Below are positions 49,701-61,700 of a DNA stretch of 64,000 bases, in pieces. Both the position numbers and the translations under genes were made by a program. Each line of letters begins with the position of its first letter. Position 1 is the first letter of the stretch. The stretch is from JANSWY01 sp965243755 (GTDB lineage Bacteria; Bacteroidota; Bacteroidia; Cytophagales; Cyclobacteriaceae): contig CBDEVW010000006.1 in assembly GCA_965243755.1 (NCBI GenBank), forward strand, positions 620,001-684,000. Reading direction: 5' to 3'. The notes under the pieces were generated by a model. It did not search any database. It had not been told where the DNA came from and saw nothing but the letters and a program-made list of their open reading frames with translations.

Positions 49701-52700
49701 TCCTGTTGGGTTTCCTTCCGTACCTGTAAAGGTTGTTGTACTGGTGATATCACCTACATACCACTGATAATTATAGTCTCCAACGGCACTTCCAAGATCA
49801 ACTGTAATCTCACCGTTTGAACTTGAACAGCTAGTATTGTTAGTTGAAGAAGATAATGTAAGTGCAGGGTTCGAAGATCCGTCACCTACTGTTACCAGAG
49901 TAGCAGTTGACTCACAATCCATGTTGTTTTGAACCACTACAGAGTAATCGCCATCTTCAAGATTTGAGAAAGTATCACCAAATCCGCCGGAAGCAATAGG
50001 TCCCTGGATGGCCGTTGCGTTACCAACTTCATAAAGGAAAGCAGAGTAATTAGGTGTGGCATTCCATGCAGAAGGTCCACCACCATTAACATCAATGGTA
50101 TTAACGGTTATTGATCCATTGTAAGGAGCTACACAATCCGTATTGTTAGTAGGTGTTACCGCAACTACAATGTCATCAGGATTTTCAGGAACTTCGAAGG
50201 TGTAAGTTGCCGTACAAGCATCACCACTTCCGGTGGTCACTGTTCCATTGGTAATTCTAACAGTGTAAGTACCTGCAGGGATATCGCTTACTTCATTTCC
50301 TATTGCATTGATAGTGGCAGTAGGATATGTGGCTGCTACAGTAGCACCAGCCGTGTTGCTGCCAACAAACCATTCGTACGTATAATCATTGTCAGTAGTA
50401 GCATCATCAGTAGCATCTACTGTTAATCCACCAGCACCATCATCAAGCACTCTGTCAATCTGCTTAATTTCAATGATTCCATCAGAATTTGCAGCATCAC
50501 CGTCACAATTTGTGTCACCGGTAATCTCTACATAATTGATGTCGGTTAAGTCTACATCCAGTTCGAAGAATCTATCCTCGACTTCAAATGTAACTGAAGG
50601 AGAAAGACAGAAGGCAATTCCTTCCTGAGCAGCCATTACTGTATAATTGCCACCGGTTAGTCCACTGAAAGTATAGGTGTTTTGAACATCATCAAATCCT
50701 GCACCCGTATTACCATGGCCGAAGTTGCCTTGAGTTTGGCCTGTAATGGTTCCTTCAATAACCTGTATATCTGTATTTCTTCCGAAGGATACTGACCATA
50801 ATCCGTCATTGATCACAGCGGTGATGGTCGATCCATTCTCCACTACTGTGTTTCCTGCAGCAAAGTCTGTAATATCTCCACCTGTAAAGTCAGCTGTAAT
50901 GTCAGATCCTGAGATGGATGTGATGTCAGCGGTACTTCCATTAACGGTGATTTCATCTGTAACAGACAATCCGGCCACTGTACTAAGTGTCATTTCAAGG
51001 TCCATGTCAGGTGAAGGAAGTGGGTCATCCCCCTGATACAAGAATACCTGGTAGTTGGCGTGAGAGTCGCCTGTGCTTTCCGCATCTATCAAGGTAAGCG
51101 TGATATCAACTACACCTGTTGCACCACCTTGTCCTCCTGTCATTCCGTTCGTATTGTCGGCAGAAACTACAGCTGTTCCTTCATAAGGCTGACAATTGGT
51201 GTTGTGCGAAATGATTGTTGGTACGGCAAGGTCAAGTCTTGGAGCTTCCTGATATGGCAGGAAGAATTCATATTCATCCGTACATCCGGTACCTCCAGCG
51301 CCATCGTCTATTACTGTTACTAAATATGATCCATTTATGAAGCCCGTGTTATTGGTGTTATTGATTACAACAGCACTGGCACCTGGAGTAGCGGTAGCAT
51401 CTGTAAATAACGTAGTACCCGCTTCATTTTCAATTGTAACATTTACAGTGGCACCACTGGCCCCATTAATATCAAGTGTAAATTCACCTTCGTCTGCACT
51501 ACAGTCACCTGGAGCACTGGTGATGGTTTCACTGATAGTTATAGTAGCTCCGGCATCTCTCGTAAGTACAATTCTCATTGTGTCACTCACACAACCTGTC
51601 TCAGAATTTTGAATCACCGAGTAGTATGTTCCTTCTGGTAGCGTTGTTACTACATCTCCATTAGCAGAGATTGTTCCGCCAATCGATACATCATCAATAG
51701 AAGTTGATTTGTCATCACCGAACCAGAACCAGTTGTAATCGGTAGCAACACCAGTTCCTGGGGTACCTGAAATTTGTCCATCAGGGGTATTACAATCAGT
51801 TACCTGTACGTCTTCAGACAATGTAAGTGTAGGGTTACCAGCCAGAACTGAACCTACAACAAACTGCATATCTGTAAAACACCCTGTGGCATCATCAGTA
51901 ACTCTTACTGAATAGGTACCAGGAGCAATGTTATCCAGGTCATCACCAGTTTCACCAGCAATCAGTGTACCTGCACCAATTGTAGCGACTCCACCATTGT
52001 ACCAGGCAAATGTATAACCTGCAGGGTCATTTGCTGCATTGGCATCAGGGTCAATATCAATATTACCATTCGCGAAATTAGTGTTATCGCAACTTTCCGA
52101 ATCGGTTACAGTCGTATTGGCACCACTCAAATCAGGGTCAGTGGTGTTATCATTGATAGTGAACGCAACAGGAGCAGACTCACAACCTGTAGATTGGTTC
52201 ACAGCGATAACCTGATAATTACCAGCATCCAGATCATCGTTTACAGGGTTACCCACTGTTGTAGTGATGAATGTACCATCTGATTGATACCACTCATAAT
52301 CGTAATCTGTAAGTGTTGCGGCCACTCCGTCAGAGGTCACACCAGTAACTTCATATTCACCATCGTAGGAATCAGGTAGTCCGGTAGGATCACATATGGT
52401 ATTGTGCTGGTTCACAGTTGAAGCTGAGATAGCAATCACTGCCAGGTCATTATTAATAGTAAACTCTTGTCTGATGATACAACCGGTTCCTCCATCTGCA
52501 GGGTTGTCATCGGTTACTTCTACGTAATAGTTACCAGCCCCAATCTGGGATAAGTTTGCTGTGGTTGCACCTGCGGCATCAGAGTTATTACCAAGGTCAT
52601 CCCCATTGTTGATCAAAGTTCCTCCACCGGCAATTGTACCTTGATACCACTGGTAGGTATACCCTACAGTTACACCACCAAGTGTGATTCCAGCGGTTCC

Positions 52701-55700
52701 ATTTGCAGTTCCTGTACAATTTGTATTGTCAGACTGAGAAGTTGCAACTAAAGGAGCAGGAATATTGTCATCAATTTCGAATTGATACAGTGCAGATTCA
52801 CAATCAACGTCATTGGTTATTCTAATGAAATAGATGCCTGGGGCAAGTCCATCGGCACCAGGGAATGTATTTGTTCCACCATCAGCCGCAATATTGAATG
52901 TCTTCTCAAGAGTTGCACCATCAGATTGCAATACATCAAATACATATCCATTAGTCTCAAGTGTTTCAAAACCTGCAGCTGTATTTGTTAATGCACCATC
53001 AATAGAAATTTCAACTAATTCCACCTCACCATCATCCGGGTTACAATCTGTAGCATCAGTGATATTGGCACCTGTTACGGTTACTGATATATCAGCAGGG
53101 TCATCAATAATGGTAGCATTAATATCAGCATAACAAGAGCTGGAAGGATCTGTATCATCAGTTACTCGCACCCAGAAAATCTCTCCTGCAACATTGGCAG
53201 GAAGGTTCTGAAGGACATTGCCAGTATAGGCTCCATTTGCTATGTTAATGGTGAAACCATTGTATGTATCACCATCATTAATTAATGTGGATGCACCAGT
53301 ATCTCCAAAGTCACCGGAAGCTCCATGGTACCATGTAAATGTATAGCTGTCTGCAGCGTCTGGATTAGAAACCGTGGCGGTTATTGATCCATTGGCTGTA
53401 GTTCCGGTACAATCAGAATTATCAACAACTGCTAATGAAGGAATTGGAGTAACAGAAGTATTACTTATGGTGAAGTCAATTTCTCCGGATACACATTGAG
53501 ATGAAGTTCTGGTAATAATAACTGAATAGTTACCAGGTGATAACCCGGTAATAGAATTGGTGTTATTAGGTCCCTGGATAGATGTTCCTGAGTTGTTAAA
53601 GAACTCGTAGGTATAGTCACCGACCGCTGCAACCACTGCTGCATTTTCAGTGACAGAAGTAATAGTGAAACTACCATTGTCTAATCCAGTATTACAATCA
53701 GAGGCACCAACGTTGGTTGCTGCTCCAATAGTAATTGTAGGAGCATTTTCAGTAACTTCTACAGTCACTGTGTTGGAACATCCTGTACCAGTACCATCAT
53801 TGTCAGTTACTTCAACTGTAAAGAATCCAGCGTAAACACCGGTTAATGTTGCTGTTGTTGCTCCTGAAGGGAAACCGGCAGATATGTCATCATTTGCCAC
53901 TTCATTTCCAGGAGTAGCACTATTTCCTCTATACCATTGGTAGGTATATGCTCCACCATCATCATTAGTAATAGTAACAGAAGCCTGGCCATCAGGGCTA
54001 TCTCCTCCACTACATATTGTAGAAGCATTATCCTCAGCCGCAGTAAGGGTAGGAGCAACACTGGCATCATCGATTTCAAATTGATACAACGCAGATACAC
54101 AGTTCAGGTCGTTGGTCACTCTGATAAAGTATGTGCCAGGATCTAAGCCATCTGCTCCAGGGAAGGTGTTAGTACCACCGTCAGCAGCGATGTTGAAATT
54201 CTTTTCGAGCGTAGCTCCATCAGACTGCAATACAGCAAAGGCATATCCAGCAGTTTCAAGCGCTTCGAATCCTGCTGCAGTATTGGTGATCGTTCCATCC
54301 TCATTAATGGCAGTCAATTCAATGCTTCCATTAGTTGGAGTACATTGATCAGCATCTGTCGGAGTAGCTCCGGTTACTGTAATATCTGCCGGATCGTTGG
54401 CAATTCTTGCACTTATATCAGCATAACATGTATTTGATGGATCAGCATTATCTGTAATTCGTACCCAGAAGATATCATCTCCATCAATCATTTCAGGAAG
54501 TGACTCAAGAACATTTCCAGTATATGCACCATCTGAGATTGTTAAGGTGGCTCCATTGTAAACAGTAACGCCACTTACAACTAATTCTGAAGTCGTTGTA
54601 TTTCCAAATTCAATGGCACCTTCTCCAATGTACCATGCAAATGTATAGTCGTTGGCTGCATCCGGATTAGTTACGGTTGCGGTGATTGATCCATTTGGTG
54701 CAGCACCAGAACAATCTGAATCATCCACAACAGTCAATGCTGGTATAGGTGTAACTGACTCGTTCGCAATAGTAAACGGAATGCTTCCGGATACACATTG
54801 AGAAGTGGTTCTTCTAATGACCACAGAGTAATTACCTGGGGAGAGGCCAGTGATTGAGTTTGTATTATTTGGTCCCTGAATTGAAGTTCCTGAATTGTTG
54901 AAGAATTCATAGGTGTAATCTTCCACGGCTGCTACTACTGCAGGTCCACCGCCATTGTCCTCAGTCACTGATGTAATGGTTAATGAACCATTATCAAGAC
55001 CAGAATTACAATTGGATGCGCCAACATTAGTCGCTCCTCCAATGGCAATGGTAGGTTCGTTTTCAGTGATCTGTACAGTTACTGTATTCACACAGCCATT
55101 TCCGGTTCCATCGGTATCAGAAACTTCAACAGTGAAGAATCCGGCATAGACACCAGATAACGTTGCTGTAGTAGCTCCTGAAGGGAATCCAGCACTAATA
55201 TCATCGTTAGCCACCTCGTTTCCAGGGGTTGCGCTATTTCCTCTATACCATTGATAGGTATAGGTGCCTCCATCATCATTAGTGATTGTTACGGTAGCCT
55301 GACCGTCAGGACTTGATCCGCCGGCACATACAGTCGCTGGGTTATCTTCTGCTGCAGTAAGCGTTGGCGCCACACTGGCATCATTAATCTCAAACTGGTA
55401 CAGCGCACCTTCACAATCCAGGTCACTTGTTACTCTGATATAATATGTTCCTGGAGCTAACGCATCTGCACCCGGGAAGGTATTTGTACCTCCATCAGCT
55501 GCAATGTTAAATGTTTTTTCTAGCGTAGAAGCATCCGACTGTAGTACATCAAATACATAACCAGCAGTCTCTAATGCTTCAAATCCGGCAGCAGTATTAG
55601 TTACCGCTCCGTCAACATCAATTGCTGTTAATTCAATGCTTCCATTAGATGGTGTACACTGGTCAGCGTCTGTAGGTGTTGCACCGGTTACTGTAATATC

Positions 55701-58700
55701 AGCAGCATCATCAATGATTGTTGCACTGATGTCAGTAAAACATGAGCTGGAAGGATCTGTGTCGTCAGTAACTCTTACCCAGAAGATTTCTCCAGCAACA
55801 TTTGCAGGAAGGTTCTCCAGAACATTTCCGGTATAAACGCCATCTGAAATATTGATGGTAAACCCATTATAGGAATCACCATCATTGATCAATGTGGAAG
55901 CGCCTGTGTCTCCTAAATCTGCTGCTGCACCATAGTACCATGTAAAGGTGTAGCTATTTGCTGCGTCCGGATTTGAGACTGTTGCAGTTATTGATCCATT
56001 AGCGGATGTTCCTGTACAATCTGAATTATCTACTACCGCCAGTGAAGGAATTGGCGTTACAGATACGTCTGCTATCGTAAATGGTAGTGATGCAGAAGTA
56101 CACTGAGAAGTGTTATTGGTAATCACCACAGAATAGTTTCCAGGGGTCAGACCGGTGATAGAATTTGTGGTGTTAGGACCTTGAATCGAAGTTCCGGAAT
56201 TGTTAAAGAATTCATAGTTGTAGTCTCCAACAACACCAACAACCCCTCCGTTTTCAGCAACATCATCAATGGTAAATGAACCATTATCCAATCCTGTATT
56301 ACAATCGGATGCTCCAACATTAGTAGATGCATCAATCGTTATTGTCGCAGGATTGTCAGTTACTTCAACTGTAACTGTATTGCTACAACCTGATCCTGTG
56401 CCTCCGTTATCTGTTACCTCAACTGTAAAGAAGCCAGCATAAACACCTGTGAGTGTCGCTGTTGTAGCACCTGAAGGATATCCGGCAGAAATATCATCAT
56501 TGGCAACTTCGTTACCTGGAGTTGCACTGTTTCCTCTATACCACTGATAAGTGTATGATCCGCCATCATCATTAGTAATTGTTACTGAAGCCTGACCGTC
56601 AGGATTAGTTCCTCCAGCACAAATTGTAGATGCATTATCTTCTGCCGCGGTTAGGGTAGGAGCTACACTGGCATCATTTATTTCAAACTGATACAGGGCA
56701 CCCTCGCAATCAAGGTCGCTGGTTACCCGGATGTAATACGTTCCGGGTGCTAAACCGTCTGCACCAGGGAAAGTATTTGTTCCTCCGTCAGCCGTAATGT
56801 TGAATGCTTTTTCAAGTGTGGCAGCATCAGACTGGAGCACATCAAACTGGTATCCGGCTGTTTCTAATGCTTCAAATCCAGCAGCTGTATTAGTCACTGC
56901 GCCATCCACATCTATCGCTGTTAGTTCAATTTCACCATTTGCAGGCGTACATTGGTCAGCATCTGTTGGTGTAGCACCGGTTACGGTAATGTCTGCAGGG
57001 TTGTCGATGATTTTGGCACTGATGTCAGTATAACATGAGCTGGATGGATCAGTTGTATCCTGAACTCTTACCCAGAAAATGTCATCTCCATCGATCATTG
57101 AAGGAAGGTTTTGTAAGACATTTCCAGTGTAGGCGCCATTGTCACCAATAGTGAGTGTATTGCTATTGTAGCTGGTTGCACCACTAGTAATCATTGTAGA
57201 ATTTCCTGTATCCCCAAATTCGGTGGCATCATCTCCAATGTACCAGGTGAAACTGTAGTCATTGGCAGCATCAGGATTGGTGATTCCAATGGTAATTGAA
57301 CCATTGGCCGCTGTTGTGATACAACTCGAATTATCAACTTTTGTCAGTGATAAAATTGGTGTCACAGATTCGTCTGCTATTGTAAATGGAAGAGAGGCAG
57401 AAGAACACTGCGAAGTATTGTTAGTGATCACTACAGAATAATTTCCAGGTGTAAGGCCCGTAATTGAATTTGTAGTATTCGGTCCTTGTATGGATGTCCC
57501 TGAATTGTTGAAGAATTCATAGTTATAGTCTCCCACAACACCAACTACACCTCCATTTTCAGCTACATCATCAATAGTAAATGAACCATTGTCTAACCCT
57601 GTATTACAATCGGAGGCACCAACATTAGTAGAGGCGTCAATTGTTATGGTAGCAGGGTTATCAGTCACCTCGATGGTCACCGTGTTAGTACATCCGATTC
57701 CTGTTGCATCAGTATCTGTTACTTCTACGGTGAAGAACCCGGCATATACACCAGTTAGTGTTGCCGATGTAGCTCCGGATGGATATCCAGCTGCAATGTC
57801 ATCATTAGCAACTTCATTACCAGGAGTTGCACTGTTTCCTCTGTACCACTGGTAAGTATATGTTCCACCATCATCATTTGTTATGGTTACACTGGCCTGA
57901 CCATCAGGTGCAGTTCCTCCAGCACATATCGTTGAAGGACTATCTTCAGATGCAGTAAGTGTAGGAGCAACGCTTGTATCGTCAATTTCAAATTGATACA
58001 AAGCAGACTCACAACTAAGTTCATTGGTCAGTCTTACGAAATAAGTACCTGGAGCTAAAGCATCTGCAGTAGGGAAGGTGTTTGTTCCACCGTCAGCTGC
58101 TATATTAAATGTTTTTTCCAATGTTGATCCATCAGATTGCAGCACATCAAACACATATCCAGCTGTTTCAAGCGATTCGAATCCGGCTGCTGTGTTGGTC
58201 ACCACACCATCAATGTCAATTGCAGTCACTTCTACGCTACCATCTGCAGGAGTACATTGATCAGAATCCGTGATAGTAGCTGCGGTGATTGTAATGTCAT
58301 CCGGATCATTGATTACGGTAGCATTGATATCAGTATAACAAGTACTTGATGGGTCAGTGTCATCTGTCACTCTTACCCAGAAAATTTCTCCAGCATTATT
58401 TTCAGCAACATTATTCAAAACATTGCCAGTATATACACCATCGGTAATGGTTAAGGTGGTTCCATTGTAGGCAGTTACACCTGAAACAATAGGGGTAGAA
58501 GCACCAGTATCACCAAAATCAGCTGCTGCTCCATGATACCACGCAAACGTATAACTATTTGCTGCGTCAGGATTGGTTACCGTTGCTGTGATAGATCCAT
58601 TAGCGGCTGCACCTGAGCAATCACTATTATCCACTACAGTCAATGATGGAATAGGACTTACTGACTCGTCGGCTATTGTAAATGGAATAGAAGCAGAAGC

Positions 58701-61700
58701 ACACTGAGAAGTGTTATTTGTAATAATCACTGAATAGTTTCCTGGTGCCAGTCCGGTAATAGAGTTAGTGTTGTTAGGACCCTGAATGGTTGCAGCCAGG
58801 TTATTCAGGAACTCATAGTTGTAATCACCTACAACTCCAACCACTGATCCATTTTCAGCTACCGCATCAATAGTAAACGATCCGTTATCCAGGCTGCCAC
58901 AGTTAGAAGCACCCACATTTGTCGATGCATCAATTGTAATAGTAGCCGGATTTTCTGTCACTTCAATGGTCACTGTATTGGTACATCCTGTGCCAGTTCC
59001 ATTGGTGTCAGTTACTTCTACTGTAAAGAAGCCTGCATAAACTCCTGATAAGGTAGCAGTAGTTGCTCCTGAAGGGAAGCCAGCTGAGATGTCATCATTA
59101 GCAACCTCATTTCCGGGAGAAGCACTATTTCCTCTATACCACTGATAGGTATATGAACCACCATCATCATTTGTAATATTGACAGACACCTGCCCATCAG
59201 GATCAGTACCGCCCGCACAAATTGTAGATTGGTTATCTAAGGTTGCGGATAAAGTTGGTTCTACGCTGGTATCATTGATTTCAAATTGGTATAGTGCAGA
59301 GACACAACTAAGATCGTTGGTTACTCTAATATAATAGGTACCCGGAGCTAGAGCGTCTGCAGCAGGGAATGTATTGGTTCCACCATTTGCGGCAATATTA
59401 AAAGTTTTCTCTAAAGTACTCGCATCGGATTGAAGTACATCAAAAACATATCCCGAAGACTCTAAAGTCTCAAATCCAGCTGCTGTATTAGTTACCGCTC
59501 CATTAATATCTACAGCGGTTAATTCTATTCCACCATTTACAGGAGTACATTGATCTGAGTGTGTAACAGTTGCAGCAGTTACTGTGATATCAGCAGGATC
59601 ATCAAGCACTGTGGCATTGATGTCTGCATAACAAGTGTTTGATGGGTCAGTATCATCAGTTACCCTTACCCAGAAGATTTCGCCGGTAGTATTTCCGGCA
59701 ACATTGTTAAGAATGTTTCCAGTATAAGCACCATCTGAAATGGTAAGTGTAGTTCCATTATATGCTGTCACTCCACTGGTAATTGCAGTGGACGCACCTG
59801 TGTCACCAAAGTCACCCGCAGCACCATAGTACCACGTAAAGGTGTAGCTGTCTGCTGCATCTGGGTTTGTTACGGTGGCAGTAATACTACCATTAGCTCC
59901 TGATCCTGAACAATCTGTGTTATCAACAACAGATAATGATGGAATAGGAGTGACTGATTCGTCTGCAATGGTAAATGGAATAGATGCAGAAGAACATTGT
60001 GAAGTATTATTAGTAATCACCACACTATAGTTTCCTGGAGCAAGTCCTGTTATGGAGTTGGTGGTGTTAGGTCCCTGGATTGAATTGGCCAGGTTGTCGT
60101 AGAACTCATAGTTGTAGTCTCCCACAACTCCAACAACACCACCATTTTCGGCTACATTATCAATTGTAAATGAACCATTATCGAGACCAGCATTACAATC
60201 TGAAGCACCGACGTTGGTAGAAGCATCGATTGTAATTGTAGGGAAGTCAGAAGTGATTTCTACTGTGGCTGTTGCGGTACATCCCAAACCGTTTCCATCA
60301 GTATCAGTTACAAGTACGGTGTAAGATCCCGCTTCCTGGTCAGATAAGGTGGCTGTTGTAGCTAAGACTGTTCCTGTTGCAGACGTACCTGCATACCATG
60401 CATAAGTATAATCCGTACTTGATCCGGCATTGTTTATCACAACAGTCGCTGAACCATCAGGATCTGTACCACCGGCACAGACTGTAGCCGGGCTTACTTC
60501 AGAAGCCGTAAGGTCAGGGTTGGTGGCATTATCAATGACATCATATACCTGAATGCTGGATACACAACCGGTAGAATTATCGGTCACCCGCAAAGTATAT
60601 TGTCCTGCGGAAAGTCCACAAAGGAACGGGTCAGTTTCAGTTCTTGCATTGGCAGGGTCAACCGTACTTCCGTCCCACCACTCGAATGTAAAATTATCGA
60701 AGTAAGGTTTTAAGAATATTGCCTGGTCATTGTTCGATCCACCAGTTGATGAGGTGAATCCGGCAATCACGTCAGAATTACCACTAAATACGTTAGTGAC
60801 AATATCATCGGTGTAATCAATTCTCATTGAACCATCTACCCAAACCTGCAGGTTTTGATCTGCGCCCACCTGACGGACAACAATCGTTACTTGCAAGGTG
60901 TCCCCATCTTCAACATTGTCCTGTCCGTCTTTAATCTGAACAGGTGCTGTAGTCTGAACATTAACATCACCATTCAGGAAGATGTTGGTGTGGTCATAAG
61001 CCGGGTCGCTTACATCACTATTTTGCCATGTATCAAATTCGATGGTAAGGGCAGGGGTGATTTTACTCTCTGTTCCAGAACTTGATGCTGCTTCACCAAC
61101 ACCAAGGTTTCCACCAACTCTACCTCTGGCATCATAGCCCCTTGGGTCTCTATGCATTGTGAATGCAATTCCATCGGCACCAGAGGCGTCTTTATTTCCT
61201 AGATATAATTCAAAATCAAATCTTAATGGCTGGCTTAAATCGATGGTGTCTCCCAACCATACTCGACCAAACTGGTTATTGGTAGCAGTAGTCAACTGGA
61301 ATCCATTGTCACCGACGGCCGTTGCATCATCCAGAACTATAGAGTTACAAGTTGATATTGCCTGCCAGATTTCATCATTTACTACACCGTTAATAGTAGT
61401 TCCACTTAAATCAAGTGCTGCAATGACTGATCCATTACCTGGGGTGCTACAATAGGTGTTGTCATTTACTTCAGAGTTAGCAAAGTCAATGACCGGTATT
61501 GATGTGTCATCTACAATCGAATATTGCTCACTGAATGTACATCCATTAAGGTTGTTTTCAATTAATACAGTATAGGTCCCGGCAGGGATTCTAGACACCT
61601 CACTATTAGTCGAGGTGACTGTAACTAAAGCACTATCGATATTAGCTGTCACTTCATCCGATGGATCTGTGGATACACCCACAAACCAGGTCCACGTATA

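Noticed and set aside
41461..60540. Long-period DNA repeats that might suggest a CRISPR array or satellite DNA
   Set aside because: Unit lengths near 1.3 kb are multiples of three, the frame is open throughout, and the repeats translate into Cys-paired beta modules. There are no short direct repeats with unique spacers and no cas genes.
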